DNA of 64,000 nucleotides from Mycosarcoma maydis (lineage: Eukaryota > Basidiomycota > Ustilaginomycetes > Ustilaginales): the NCBI RefSeq assembly GCF_000328475.2, contig NC_026478.1:1922001-1986000 (forward strand). The letters are read 5' to 3'. The translations under genes were made by a program, and so were the position numbers. The first letter of the stretch is position 1. Every line of letters begins with the position of its first letter. This document shows, one piece after another, positions 52,512 to 63,317 of this stretch. The notes under the pieces were generated by a model. The model did not search any database and was not told where the DNA came from. It worked only from the letters and a program-made list of their open reading frames with translations.

Positions 52512-52900
52512 AACAAAAAACAAAAGGGCTTTGACGTTGAGCGCTTCAATCATGATGCGTCTCCGAAGCCCAGAATCCACAAGACACTGATCGCAACAAG
52601 GTCGTGCCTCTTGATCCTCCTTAGCATTCACCCTAATCCATACGCGGCAATCACGAATTTTTGTACTTTTAGAAAATCCAAAACCAGGTCCTTGTCACCG
52701 TCTAGCATCTTCACCACTTCGAAGTCAAGTCAAATTCAAAAGTCTATTTCCAAAGTGTATTTCCAGACTCGAGACGGGTTCGTTTGCGCGAGAGATTGTG
52801 GTTGTGGTTATGATTGAGGAGCGGGTTATGGTGGTAGTACACGGTGCTTTGGGAGAAATGGAGGGTGGAGAGTGAGAGGGAATTGGTTGGGTATACTGTT
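52512..52900. other. convergent spacer
   Basis: A-rich sequence follows the plus-strand stop. No gene or repeat is seen. Confidence 0.5.
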
Positions 52901-55900
52901 TTACAATGCGGTACGGAAAGCAGGTGGAGTGGGGTGAGGGGCGTTGGGATTGTGTAAGACGATCCAGACGACTTGTAGGGGGGCGATGATGAGGAGGATG
53001 ACGCAAGCCAGGGATTGGGATACAGCGTATACAGCTAGCTGGAACATGAAGGTGGTGAGGCCATTGAGGTGTATGTAGGTGGTGTAGTTGTGCCAGGGGT
53101 TTGCGGGCGAGGTATGAGGATGCACGGGGTGTGGTGAAGGAAGGGGGGGGAAGCTTGTGTAGAGTTGGTGGAGCAGAGGGATGTGGAGTAGTGGCTCAAG
53201 GTGTGGATCGGAAGCTGGGGCGTTCCATTCGATGTTGGGACTGGTGCGATAGAGGAGCGCGAGCTGGCGCGAAGCATTGAACATTCGCATTCGCTGCGCT
53301 TTTTGTTCGGCCACACTCAACAAGCACGCCATGATAGCACACTGGAGCAAAACCAGCAACACGGTCGTTCGGCGTGACAATCCGTTGCGTATCCGAGTGA
53401 GACCATGTGTCCTAGATGTGATGCTCGCAACATCTCGTGTCGTGCCAGAGTCGACAAGACTCGATGCGTTGATCGCTTCAAGCTGCATGATCCGATCCGC
53501 CAAGACGCCAAGTGCGTGTATGACGTTGGATTTCAACTCGTCCATTCGACCTTGGTCCTGCTCGTCCTGCCTATCAAACTCTTCCTTCAACCTGGCCCTC
53601 TTCGACTTGGCCTGTTCGACACCTGGCTCGAACCGCACCGATCCCTCACCCCTATCACTTTGCGCACTTGCAACATCAAGCTTTCGCATCCGCTCGTCTA
53701 TCCCATTCAGCCGATCGCCCAATTGCATCCGTCGCAACTTGGAACTATGTGTCGCCTGTACCGTCTCCAAGATCTTGCTGATGGTCGCATCTACTTCCAC
53801 TTGCTTGCCACGTTGATGCTCATTTGCGCCAGTGTTCGCATCGACCTGCCTCGCTGCTGATCCTTTTCCAGCCGAAGAGTTGGACGAATCTGAATCGGCA
53901 TTCGAGTGGCCAACTCGATCACGACTCAGATCGACGCGTCGTGGCGAACGCGGTGAATTTCTTGGATCGTCCGCTGGCAGCATTTGGGGTGTGCAAGATT
54001 TTGACGCTGTCGAACAAGGTGGCGGTGTGGACTCACGTGGGATCGATGAAGCTGAATCCAAATCCAAAGCTGGGAACAGCCCGAAATCTCTCGTGACTGC
54101 AGTGGGTGCGGCGCGTACAGCGGCAGGCACAACGTCCGTCGGGACGCGTTCAATCTTGGGACTGGGTCGAATCAAGTGTCTCGAGTAACTCTTGATGGGT
54201 GTTGCTGTGTAAGCTCCAGGGAATCGAACGCTTTGAGAAAAAGATGTTGCTACCGAATTGTTCGCTGAGCGCAAGCCAACCGGAGACGCAGGTGTATGCG
54301 GTTGACTGACAGGTGATTCTACCGGCAATTGCGGTCCTGTCACATGTTCGCCAACGCTCTCAACGCTGGATTCCGACGCTTGTTGCTCTTCCTCATTTGC
54401 AGATGGCACGTGCACTGGCAAAGAAGCAGTCGCCAACATCTCGGGAATAGTGATCTGCTTTGCCGGCAATACCAAACGCGATACAGCCGCATCTCGAGAC
54501 TCGTCGCCGTCGTTGGCGTTAACACTCTGCGTTTCGTCCCAGGATCCCGAATCGGACCGATAGTCAGGTCTCGGACTGAAGCGGACACTGTGTCCTCGTC
54601 GCGCTGCGCTCAATGACGCCAAGCCTTTTTTGGTGGACGACAAGATGCCTCCGATTGGCGTTTGTGGGTGTGGTGTCTGTGGGTGAGGCATCTGTGTGGT
54701 CTCTCGATTCCCTCCTTCCGCTTGTTTATCAGGTGCAGATATCTCGGCGGTACTATGACCCAGAACATGGTTGAGCCTCTGCCTCGCTGCAACAATCGAG
54801 GTGGATGGAAGTCGGGCCGCGACACTAACCGTGTTGGTGTTCTGCCGACGATGAGCGTTCTTGCGCGGTGAGGAGGCCGGGCTGGAAACGTCCGAAATAC
54901 TGCGGATGGGAGAGACATCAAGCGCCATGGGCTGTGAAGCAAAGCCAAACGCGGACATGTGCTTTGTTGGAGGTGTTGTCGGTGTCGTTGTTGCTGGTCC
55001 TTGCTGTACTGTGGTCGAGGGCCCTTCCGATGGTGAAGCCTCTTTCAAATCTTCATCTTTGCCATCAGTTTCATCAGCTTCTGCCAGCGTCTCAGGTATA
55101 CTCCCCGCTGCCTCCTCTCCCAAATGTCGAGATCGGACTTCCGTCGCGATGCCATCGTCCACTTTTGGCGAACGCGGGCTGGAGAGTAAGGGCGAGACAC
55201 TAACCACGCTCGCGGCGGGAGAACGAGATGGAGAAGCTTTCGAGAAGGTCGAGAGATATTCGGTGGTTTGGCCTTGGCTCAACGGCGTATCAGGTCCCAA
55301 AGAAGTAGAGCCAGTACCACCCAACTGAGAGCTTGAGGTCGACGTCCTGCGCCGCAAAGGCACACCGAAAGCTCGAGCAGCTCGTTCGCGTTCCCTACGT
55401 GCCTGCTTTTCTTGCCACTGCCGGTGCTCCTCAGCGGCACGTGCTTCTCGTTCCTTTTGCATCGACTCGAAGACCGCGGCGATACTTTTGCGGCCTGGCG
55501 TGGCTTTCAGTGGGCTACTCGAAGATAAGGATCTCGCAGACTTCTCATCGTCTATAAGCTTTAACGCGGGTGTGCGTCGAGATAATGAAGAGTCGGATGC
55601 GAGAGGCCGTGCTGTGGAATGGATCGGAGTGGAGTTTGGTAGAGTAGGCGAATGCAGAGCCGAATCGAGGTTGGAGGCAGGTGAGCGGGGATGAACGTTG
55701 GATTGTGAGAGGGAAGAGCGACGAGCAGTCCAGCGTGCCATGGACTCTGCTCGTCTTTGGACAGCATGTGCTTGGTCGGCATCACTGTCTGCGTCGGATT
55801 CGTTGCTTTCGAGTGTGTCGAGACCTCTTTGCAGTTGGTCAAAAGAGCGTTGGTAGCTCGAATTGGGAGACCGCGCACCACCATCCCTCGCCCTTGGGCG

Positions 55901-56713
55901 TACTGATCGTGGAATTAGGATCGGATGCTTTTCGAAATCACGTGCCTGTGAGCGAGCATCAGACTGTGAATGCAAGGACCTTTGAGATCGGTCTGCCTGT
56001 TCGACATCCACAGCATTGCGCGTTTCCATGTCTGCATCAAGAACAGCCGGCTCGGAGGAGGAAGTTATGATAGCATCTGCGGCTCGTGGCGTCATCTGAT
56101 GCACTCCAACCGACATGGAGCCCGATTCAGAACCTGACGACGAAGAGGTCACTACACGACGACACAGTCCAAGGTCGATATCCTGGTCAGAACAGCGGCA
56201 GTCAGCCGGGCATAGCTGACGCGAGGAAAATGTCCTGGTGCTGTTCAAGTCGGTGCTTGGTCTCGTCGAATCGTTGCTGATCCGAGCAGATCCTATCGCC
56301 GCCCTGTTTGTGCGAGGTGTTGGGCGCCTGGGAAGTGGCGAAATATGAATGGATGGAAGCGTGCCGATATCGTCCAGCGCAAGAAGGGTCGGCGTTGCTC
56401 TACCGCCGTGACTGCGTGCAAGTGAGTCGAGAGAAGTGCTATTGGAGTCGGATCTCACCTCCCAAGGACGGTAGTCGGAGGTGCTTTCAGCGTTGACGAG
56501 AGTACTACTGGATGTGGAAGTAGCATCCGGTTGCCTCATGCCCTCGTTAGATGGACTGTTGAGCCGATCGTATTGGTTGCCGTTGCCAGTACGAGGACGT
56601 CGAGTGAGGAAAGGACTGTGCAAAGGTTTGGAGGATGATGTAGCAAAGGCGTTCCGCAAAGGCGATATGGCCGTAGCTTCATCCCGAGAGAAAGGGCGTG
56701 TTGAAGAGCTCAT
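52901..56713 (-). CDS. large unknown protein with coiled coil and C-terminal membrane helices
   Basis: About 1270 residues from the ATG at 56713; the frame continues upstream to 56830 but starts there with GTG. Most of the protein is disordered and Ser/Pro/Thr-rich. Islands include SIAAVFESMQKEREARAAEEHRQWQEKQARRERERAAR (charged helix, about residue 410), GGILSSTKKGLASLSAARRGHSVRFSPR (basic motif, about 680), and a coiled-coil-like segment near 1010-1090 (RMRKLD, KRARLKEEFDRQDEQDQGRMDEL). Two hydrophobic helices lie near the end (TVLLVLLQCAIMACLLSV and FMFQLAVYAVSQSLACVILLIIAPLQVVWIVL). The layout suggests a tail-anchored or hairpin protein of an internal membrane, perhaps the nuclear envelope, but no family is recognised. 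Confidence 0.75.
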   Translation of the reverse strand: MSSSTRPFSRDEATAISPLRNAFATSSSKPLHSPFLTRRPRTGNGNQYDRLNSPSNEGMRQPDATSTSSSTLVNAESTSDYRPWEVRSDSNSTSLDSLARSHGGRATPTLLALDDIGTLPSIHISPLPRRPTPRTNRAAIGSARISNDSTRPSTDLNSTRTFSSRQLCPADCRCSDQDIDLGLCRRVVTSSSSGSESGSMSVGVHQMTPRAADAIITSSSEPAVLDADMETRNAVDVEQADRSQRSLHSQSDARSQARDFEKHPILIPRSVRPRARDGGARSPNSSYQRSFDQLQRGLDTLESNESDADSDADQAHAVQRRAESMARWTARRSSLSQSNVHPRSPASNLDSALHSPTLPNSTPIHSTARPLASDSSLSRRTPALKLIDDEKSARSLSSSSPLKATPGRKSIAAVFESMQKEREARAAEEHRQWQEKQARRERERAARAFGVPLRRRTSTSSSQLGGTGSTSLGPDTPLSQGQTTEYLSTFSKASPSRSPAASVVSVSPLLSSPRSPKVDDGIATEVRSRHLGEEAAGSIPETLAEADETDGKDEDLKEASPSEGPSTTVQQGPATTTPTTPPTKHMSAFGFASQPMALDVSPIRSISDVSSPASSPRKNAHRRQNTNTVSVAARLPSTSIVAARQRLNHVLGHSTAEISAPDKQAEGGNRETTQMPHPQTPHPQTPIGGILSSTKKGLASLSAARRGHSVRFSPRPDYRSDSGSWDETQSVNANDGDESRDAAVSRLVLPAKQITIPEMLATASLPVHVPSANEEEQQASESSVESVGEHVTGPQLPVESPVSQPHTPASPVGLRSANNSVATSFSQSVRFPGAYTATPIKSYSRHLIRPSPKIERVPTDVVPAAVRAAPTAVTRDFGLFPALDLDSASSIPRESTPPPCSTASKSCTPQMLPADDPRNSPRSPRRVDLSRDRVGHSNADSDSSNSSAGKGSAARQVDANTGANEHQRGKQVEVDATISKILETVQATHSSKLRRMQLGDRLNGIDERMRKLDVASAQSDRGEGSVRFEPGVEQAKSKRARLKEEFDRQDEQDQGRMDELKSNVIHALGVLADRIMQLEAINASSLVDSGTTRDVASITSRTHGLTRIRNGLSRRTTVLLVLLQCAIMACLLSVAEQKAQRMRMFNASRQLALLYRTSPNIEWNAPASDPHLEPLLHIPLLHQLYTSFPPLPSPHPVHPHTSPANPWHNYTTYIHLNGLTTFMFQLAVYAVSQSLACVILLIIAPLQVVWIVLHNPNAPHPTPPAFRTAL

Positions 56714-57573
56714 TGACAAAGCTCTGCGAGCGGAGACGCTTTTCGAAGCGAATGTATGGCGAATTGGCAAGTTGCAAGATTTGGAGAGCTGCGATACAGT
56801 GGATTGCTTGCGTCCATGATGATGTCTCACGATTTAGAAGAGGGTTTACGTGCCGGCAGCATGTGGCGCTATGCCATGTTCATCGTCTGTCGTTGTGTCG
56901 ATGTGCCAAGAAAAGTGAGGTGTGTTTCCTCGTCGTTCGTATATAAGCCTAAAGCCGGATCTTTGTTGTGAAGCAGTGTCTGACGCGCGTGTTCACGACC
57001 AGGTATACGGATCGAGACGCCTAACGTGTAATACGTAACGGTGAGCTTGATGGTGTTGAACTCGCGCTAACATTCACGATTCTTAGACGTTGGCCGTGGG
57101 CCGTGGGACATGAGCGTGAGGTTTGACGCGCTGTAGGGCGCACAAGCGTGAAACAACCGTGAGTCGTGAATCACGAATCGAATCACGAATGCACACCAGT
57201 AAAGCAAAAAGAGAGACGCAGAGCCAGACACGTTTCAACTCTCGAGCTTTTCCAAACGCGCCTCTCCGACGTGTTGAGAGCACCAGCAAAAAAAATCATC
57301 AAGATCAAGAAAGAAGCTTCCCGATCCCCCGATTTGCCCACTAATTTCTGAAACATGAAAGAGTCACGAATCGGAAGGGTAAGCGTGTGGGACTCCAAAC
57401 ATCGGGAAACCCACAAAACAAGAGAGACTAACTAGTTGTGATTTACGACTGTTAGCATGTTGGAGTTTGAAGCAGTTGGCCATACTGCGAGACCAAGGAG
57501 CGTGTTGCAAGCTTCGGACTTGACCGAGAACATATCAGACAGCCACGGCCGAGTATCCACACATCCGAAACTC
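56714..57573. other. intergenic region, no gene seen
   Basis: It lies upstream of the large unknown gene. It includes a GTGAATC/GATTCAC cluster at 57163-57190 and a tandem GGCCGTGG pair near 57093. Confidence 0.45.
57163..57190. repeat. GTGAATC/GATTCAC motif cluster
   Basis: One direct and two inverted units of the dispersed heptamer in 28 bases. Confidence 0.8.
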
Positions 57574-58426
57574 TCAACGATTCAAGAATGGCCACCCATA
57601 TCCGTAACCACCTTGCCCTGTTGCGCAGATGAGCTGCGTTTCAGTCGGCTTTTTAGATGTCCCGACAGGATTCATCATTTGGGAAGCCTGAGGAACAGCA
57701 ACGATGCTGAAGTCGAACAAAGCTACTGGCCAGTGACGCCGGAAGCTAGAGCCATTGCTTCCGAAAAACCAACCAGTTTTGTACCTAACTGAGCTTATAT
57801 CATTTGCCGTGAGCACATGCTTCAGCCGTCCGGGCGTCGTGAGGCTACGAATGACGTTTGAGCCCGACAAATATGAGAGATCAGGGCTATACGGACCGTC
57901 TCGATGGACGGATGCTGCGGAACCAAGGTTGGTGGATCCAGTCAAAATGAGTCGCAATTCAGGGTCCTCGGCGATCTCCGTAATCGGTTTCGTAGCCACC
58001 CAGTGCAAATTAGTTGCACCAATCGTCAACGTCGCAAGATTCGCAAGATTCCCTTCACACTTGTTGATGTTTTGCACTCAGGGTCCCTTCGGAAGGTGCC
58101 ACACTAAACAGCTCGAGATAATCTCTGAAAATAGATCAATACGGGCCACTATATTCGCAAAATGGAAACGCAACAGCTTGCTTGCTCGGCCCAATCCGTT
58201 GACTTTGAGGCGATGGAGAAAGTTTGCCCGAGCTATACAGCAGTCTTCTCTCTGCATCCGCAAGCATGTCAGACCTGGCGACGAGCGAGCCATGGCCCAG
58301 AAGGCGAGTGTCTGTGTGAACTGTTTCGCTGTGAGGCAATCCATCGTGAATGTATGACGCGGGTACTGGAGAAGTGATAGCAAGCTGAACCAGCAGCATC
58401 ATATCCAGCCCGAGGAAATTCCGCAA
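57574..58426 (-). CDS. candidate secreted protein, probably two exons, unknown function
   Basis: The first exon starts at 58426 with a signal-peptide-like sequence (MRNFLGLDMMLLVQLAITSP, likely cut after VPA at about residue 23) and stays open to 58136. A second frame, 58075 to 57574, encodes about 165 residues rich in aromatic and small residues (HWVATKP, PITEIAEDPELRLILTGS, ending GYGYGWPFLNR). Joining needs a phase-1 intron; one option uses donor A|GTGGCC (intron 58160 to about 58078) and acceptor CTGAG, giving about 260 residues, but the donor is weak. A competing plus-strand frame (57755-58357) covers the same DNA without a signal peptide. No domain is recognised. A smut effector is a possible role, by inference only. 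Confidence 0.42.
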
Positions 58427-58762
58427 TCCTTATCGCTGGTTTGAGCGGCTCGTTCCCCATAATCAAGTTCAAGTTCCCGAACACGAGCATTAGCTTTTCC
58501 GCAACGCAACGACGCAAACCGGTCCCGTTCTATCGCTCCCGACACTCGCCTGATCATCATCGCTCCAAAGGATATAAAGCAAGCCTTCCTTCACGACCAC
58601 CATTTCATTCTCAACTTACCAACGCCATCTCGACTCAGCTCCTCCTGCAATTCTGCCCTTTATAGCCCGTGCAGCAGACAGATTGGCTGCAATCCACCTC
58701 CACACTATCCAGCCATCTTGACCTCCTTATCTCTCTTGCCCAACAGCACACCATCGTTCAGC
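58427..58762. other. divergent promoter of the candidate secreted gene and uricase
   Basis: The last 200 bases are C/T-rich, with a GATATAAAGC TATA-like box at about 58570-58579, about 185 bases before the uricase ATG. Confidence 0.5.
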
Positions 58763-59746
58763 ATGTCTGGCAAAGCTTCCTCCTCCAACGTCCGCCTTGC
58801 CTCGGCCTCATACGGAAAGGACCTCGTTCGCATCTTCCGCATCGTGCGCGATTCCAAGGATCCATCTTCGCACCGTGTTGCCGAGTACACGGTTCGATGT
58901 CTGCTCCACGGCGAAAGCCTCACGCCATCGTACACGGAAGCCGACAACTCGCCCGTCGTCGCTACCGACACCGTCAAGAACACTCTTAACTACCTCGCCA
59001 AGGTGCTTCCGGCCGAAGACGTGCTTTGCCCCGAACGATACGCGCTCAACGTGGTCAACCACTTCCTCACGACCTACTCGCACATTGAAAAGACCGAGGT
59101 GGACCTCATCCAGCACAAGTGGACGCGTATTGTCTTGGATCAGAAAGACGGTGGTGCTCACAAGCACAGCTTTGTTCGTGATGGCGAAGAGAAGCGCACC
59201 GTGCGAGCCTTGGGTGAGCGATCGGGCAGCGAGATCAACGTGACGACGCTCGAGGGTGGCATTAAGGGCCTGCTTGTGCTAAAGAGCAGCGGCAGTGCTT
59301 TCTACGGCTTCCACAGAGACAGCTTCACCACGCTCAAGGAGGTGCACGACCGCATTTTCTCTACCGAGGTCGAGTGCTCTTACTCGATTGGATTGCCAAG
59401 CGGCGGACTCACTGCCGTGCTCAAGAACCCCTCATCGCTGCCACAGTTCTGCGACATCCACTCTTCCGTCAAGTCACACGTGCTGCGCGTGTTTGCGCTC
59501 GATGACTCGGCCAGTGTCCAGGCTACTATGTACCGCATGGGCGAGGCCATCCTTGGCGACGCCACCAACAAGACAGTCAAGGACGTCTCGTTTGCACTGC
59601 CCAACAAGCACTACATTCCCATCGACCTTGGCTTCAAGGGTCTCAGCAACCTTGACGAGAAGAACGCCGAGGTGTTCCTCCCCACCGCGCATCCAAGCGG
59701 TTACATCAAGGCCAAGATCGCTCGCTTGTCTGCTGCTAAGCTCTGA
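58763..59746 (+). CDS. urate oxidase (uricase), peroxisomal
   Basis: The product has 327 residues from the first true ATG at 58763; the frame upstream opens with TTG. The T-fold tandem is intact: YGKDLVRIFRIV near the start, ATDTVKNTLNYLAKV (with the substrate-contacting Thr), LNVVNHFLTTYSHIEKTEVDL, and the strongly conserved LKSSGSAFYGFHRDSFTTL. SVQATMYRMGEAIL and NKHYIPIDL follow. The last three residues, AKL, form a peroxisomal PTS1 signal, which fits the usual location. The enzyme oxidises urate to 5-hydroxyisourate with O2, no cofactor needed, in purine nitrogen salvage. The length is the family norm (about 300). Confidence 0.97.
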   Translation: MSGKASSSNVRLASASYGKDLVRIFRIVRDSKDPSSHRVAEYTVRCLLHGESLTPSYTEADNSPVVATDTVKNTLNYLAKVLPAEDVLCPERYALNVVNHFLTTYSHIEKTEVDLIQHKWTRIVLDQKDGGAHKHSFVRDGEEKRTVRALGERSGSEINVTTLEGGIKGLLVLKSSGSAFYGFHRDSFTTLKEVHDRIFSTEVECSYSIGLPSGGLTAVLKNPSSLPQFCDIHSSVKSHVLRVFALDDSASVQATMYRMGEAILGDATNKTVKDVSFALPNKHYIPIDLGFKGLSNLDEKNAEVFLPTAHPSGYIKAKIARLSAAKL

Positions 59747-60419
59747 GCGCGCAGCAAAGCTCGTGTCCTGGCTCGAAAGGTAGTGCTCCTCCTTCTTTGT
59801 TATTGTACAAACATCCGTGAACCGATGATGATGTGGCTCAGACTCAGCTCTCTTTGTTAATTTCACCTTTGCCAACTCTCCATCCGCATTCCTTTGGGTT
59901 ATAGAATCACACGTTGAGCAGAGAGTGTCAGTGCTGGTGATCATAGGCGAGACTTGTTGCTTGTGCTTGCAGTTCTCATCCGTTGGCGAGGCAAGGGACT
60001 GAGAAAGAAAGAAGTTGAGCTGAGCCTGTTCTGCCACTTATCGTGTATCTTGCTCACTAGAAAGCTGTGTGGCGGTGAGAAAAGGGGCTGGTGACTGGAG
60101 AGCCCAGAACAGCGAAAGCAAGAGGCGGCAAACGCTAGCGTTCAAAGAGGGCCTGTGCACGCGTCATTTCCCACGTAAAATTTAGAATTCTTCGCAACCA
60201 ACACTCAGACTTACGCTCTGTGACTCTCGTGATTCTGCGTGCGTTGCCGGTCACGGTGCGAATCGTGAATGCGAGCTGTCTGCAGCGTTGCTTCCCCGTC
60301 CTCACCAGCCTGCGTGCGGACTCGCGTGACATTTCACTGCCTTGCTCGTCTTCCACCTTTCACCTTCACCACATTCTGCTGATAAGGTCCATATCAAACG
60401 ACGGAACCTACAAGCAAAG
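59747..60419. other. intergenic region, no gene seen
   Basis: It holds the 3' flank of uricase and the leader of the GLTP gene. A single AATCGTGAATG motif lies near 60262. No repeat array. Confidence 0.45.
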
Positions 60420-61276
60420 ATGACTACCACATACTTTGAGCAGTGCAAGCGTGTAAGTTCGAGTTCAGCGCTCCGTACAACGCTCTGACCGGTGGCGGTT
60501 GTTCGAGAACTGTGCTGACACTTGTTCGTGGTAAATGATACCCTTTCATGCTCACGACTTGAAATCATACACATTTACCTTTACAATTTTAGTCGTTCGC
60601 AGATGTCCCCACGGAGGGAGGTGTTGATACAGTCACATTCTTGGAAGCCTGCGAGGGCCTTGTGAAGCTGTTCGACTTGCTGGGCAACTCGGCATTCAAG
60701 GTGGTGCAGAACGATATGAACGGGAACATCGCAGTAAGTGATCTAGCCGAATCGCAGAGATTCGAGGAAGCCGAAAGAATGGCATAGAGTAACAGCTCAG
60801 TATCTTCACCACTTCTCCACTGTTGACGTCCCATTACATCATCCCAACAGAAAGTCAATAATCGCCTCAATGCAACTGGCGCCGAAAAGTCCGGCACGCT
60901 GGAAAAGCTCGTTCAGAACGAGGGACCTGGAGGCAGCTCGAAGCGACCCGCTACCGAGGGACTCATGTGGCTGTTGCGTGGTCTCGATTTTACCGCTCAG
61001 GCTATGCGCAACTCGGTGGATAACAAGAACGAGGAGCTTGCGACCAGTTTCACCAACGCTTACAGCACCACGCTGCGCCCACACCACGGCATGCTCATCC
61101 GACCAGTATTTGCGCTCGCCATGAAAGCTTGTCCTTATCGAAAAGACTTTTACGCTAAGCTTGGCGAACCACAGGCGAAAGTGGATGAGGAGCTGGAAAA
61201 GTGGTTGGCAGCACTCGAGAAGATTGTGGCTCACATGAAGAGCTTCTATGCGTACGTGTCTGCTTGCAGTGTCTAA
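60420..61276 (+). CDS. glycolipid transfer protein (GLTP), three exons
   Basis: Exon 1 is 60420-60452, intron 1 is 60453-60592 (GTAAGT to TTTTAG), exon 2 is 60593-60733, intron 2 is 60734-60850 (GTAAGT to AACAG), and exon 3 is 60851-61276. Both introns are phase 0 and the product has 199 residues, close to human GLTP (209). The glycolipid-binding residues are all present with family spacing: Asp52, Asn56 and Lys59 in DMNGNIAKVNNRL, Trp98 in GLMWLLRGL, and His137 in RPHHGMLI. FLEACEGLVKLFDLLGNSAF is the classic helix 2. Fungal GLTPs move glucosylceramide and related lipids between membranes in the cytosol, and some mark heterokaryon incompatibility in ascomycetes. Confidence 0.95.
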
Positions 61277-63317
61277 AGAGTCAAAAGAACATATACTGAT
61301 CAAGTTTTCGTCTCTGATGCAATCCTTTTCTTTCATTGTGCATGCATCGACCCGACGTCGATGTATTTGATGCCTGCGGCGCGGGTGTGGTTCATAATTC
61401 TGCTGCGGCTGATCCACGTCACCGAACAGCTCGGGCAAGTACGACAAGGGCTTCTAAAAGTCACTACAGTAGGTGGTTTGCAAAAGGAATGAACAATCTT
61501 CTCCTGTTCGGTGGGCGTGTGAAACAATACGACTCGATCGTCCGTGATGTGGCAAGATTCGAAGGGCAAGACGGGATCACTGATCCTGGTTTCATGTGTG
61601 AGATCGGTTCCCGATCAATACGAAATGGACTGAACGGATTTGGTCTGCACCGAGGTATTGACGAAAGACCACCGAGACATGCTAGACCAACTCTACGCAA
61701 AGCAGACACTTTGCAGCCTCAACTGCAACGAAGCGGTTGGATCCAATCATTGAGCACAGAGGTCTATCAATTTACTGAAGAGCGCCAAACCAAGCGGCGT
61801 CTTCTCGGAGAAATTCTGCCAATTCTGCTGTTGCGAAGCCCAGAGATTTTGTTGCCACAATCGTGAAACATCGATAAGATCTGAAGATGCCCCGAGGTCT
61901 TCGCGATACTGTATCACGGTGCAGCATCAAGGAGCAGAGCATGAGGCATGATACCAGCAAATCGTCTTCATGAGCTATCGAGAACATTACACAAGGTGCA
62001 GCAGAGATGCTTACGAGATTTGGTGTGCGGGGTTGGACGCAGACAGGCGTTTCCACACTGCACCGGCACTGTGGATCAGCGCAAAATCTGACCTTGGTGA
62101 TCAGATCGCTTCTTTGTTCGACATCCCGATCTCCCAGATAGCGCATCCTCGACGTGCGCGGAGGTGTCGGCTTTTCGACCATGGGGCTCCGTAATTGTCC
62201 GCCACTTGTTTCACGTTCCCACCCGATGAAGAGCATTGGTGATGCTTTCGTGAACCGGCCAGGCCGACGAGTTGAAAGCGGATGTTTCCGAGCAAAGGCG
62301 GCAAATAGACGGCGCTGTTGTGCCAGGTCGCAGATCCTCAGAGCCTGAAAGGTGGAGGTTACGCTCGCTTGCTTCTTGGGCTGCTGGTCAATCGTGAATT
62401 GTGGCGCGTCCGAGCCAAACTGACTCGTAACTAACCGGATTCACTTGTTAGTTCTGTTGAGCTGCAGTAAGAAGGTAGCTGCAAAAGCTCACAGCCCATT
62501 GAACACAAACAGACTTGCGCTTCACATGAGATTGACATGACGGCATCTCGGTCAAAAGGAAACGTGAGCTGTGGTCCACAACAGGAAAAACACAAAGTGA
62601 CACGAATCCTACCAGTTTCAAGTTGTGGATGAGAGGGCAGCCAGCCAGCCAGTCAAAAGGCTGGAATTTCGATGGGTTTCCAATCTGACGACGTTGCTTC
62701 CTGATCGATTTGATGCCCGTGCAGAAGCAAAATGTCGGAAACAGACCAAAAAAAAGGGGAAAGAACGCCAGAAGGCCATGTGTTGAGTGAGTGACAAACA
62801 GAGCTTTTCCACTCAAGACTTGCCTTGGCTCGAGCCATTCTGCGCATAACGAGTGTGAGGCTGCAACCAATACACACACAGACAGGGTACAACCGCGAAC
62901 GTGAGCCACGAACAGCGCCAGGCGTGAGTGTACTCTCACTCACACTCCTCTCGGCTCTATCCGTTACTTTGTCTTGGTTACTGCTTCGTCTCCTCTTTTC
63001 TCCACCATCACAACCTTCCCGATACCATCAATTTTGCTGCTCCCTATCACAAATTTATCAAAGTGAGTGTTCGCAACGCTACAATCATCTTCTTAGTCAG
63101 TCCGCTCCATGCGATCTTCATCTCTTCCCCGTCGCGATCTGGCCATCCCGCAAAGTCTCACGACATCGCATACAAGCCCGATCGGCATGGTGCTGGGCTG
63201 ACGACCAAAAGTCTATTGGCGATGGTACGCTGCAACAATTCTGGAGCACAGCAAAGCTGACATGTAGGCCTTTTCCCTTTCCTTTTCTTTGATCTTTTTT
63301 GGTCTCCTTGCCTCAGA
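61277..63317. other. intergenic region, about 2 kb, no convincing gene
   Basis: Open frames of 150-180 codons exist on both strands (plus 61336-61866; minus 61772-62236 and 62448-62939) but overlap each other and show no domain or clear codon bias. The right 350 bases are C/T-rich and probably form the strong promoter and leader of the aldolase gene; a TTGCCTCAG acceptor-like word ends one base before its ATG, so a leader intron is possible. Confidence 0.5.

Noticed and set aside
57755..58357. A 200-codon plus-strand frame overlapping the candidate secreted gene
   Set aside because: Opens within the antisense of the better-looking minus-strand frames, has no signal or domain, and ends with low-quality composition; kept only as a competing hypothesis.
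61772..62236. A 154-codon minus-strand frame and its neighbours before the aldolase gene
   Set aside because: No family features, and no plausible splice joining them into a longer protein was found.
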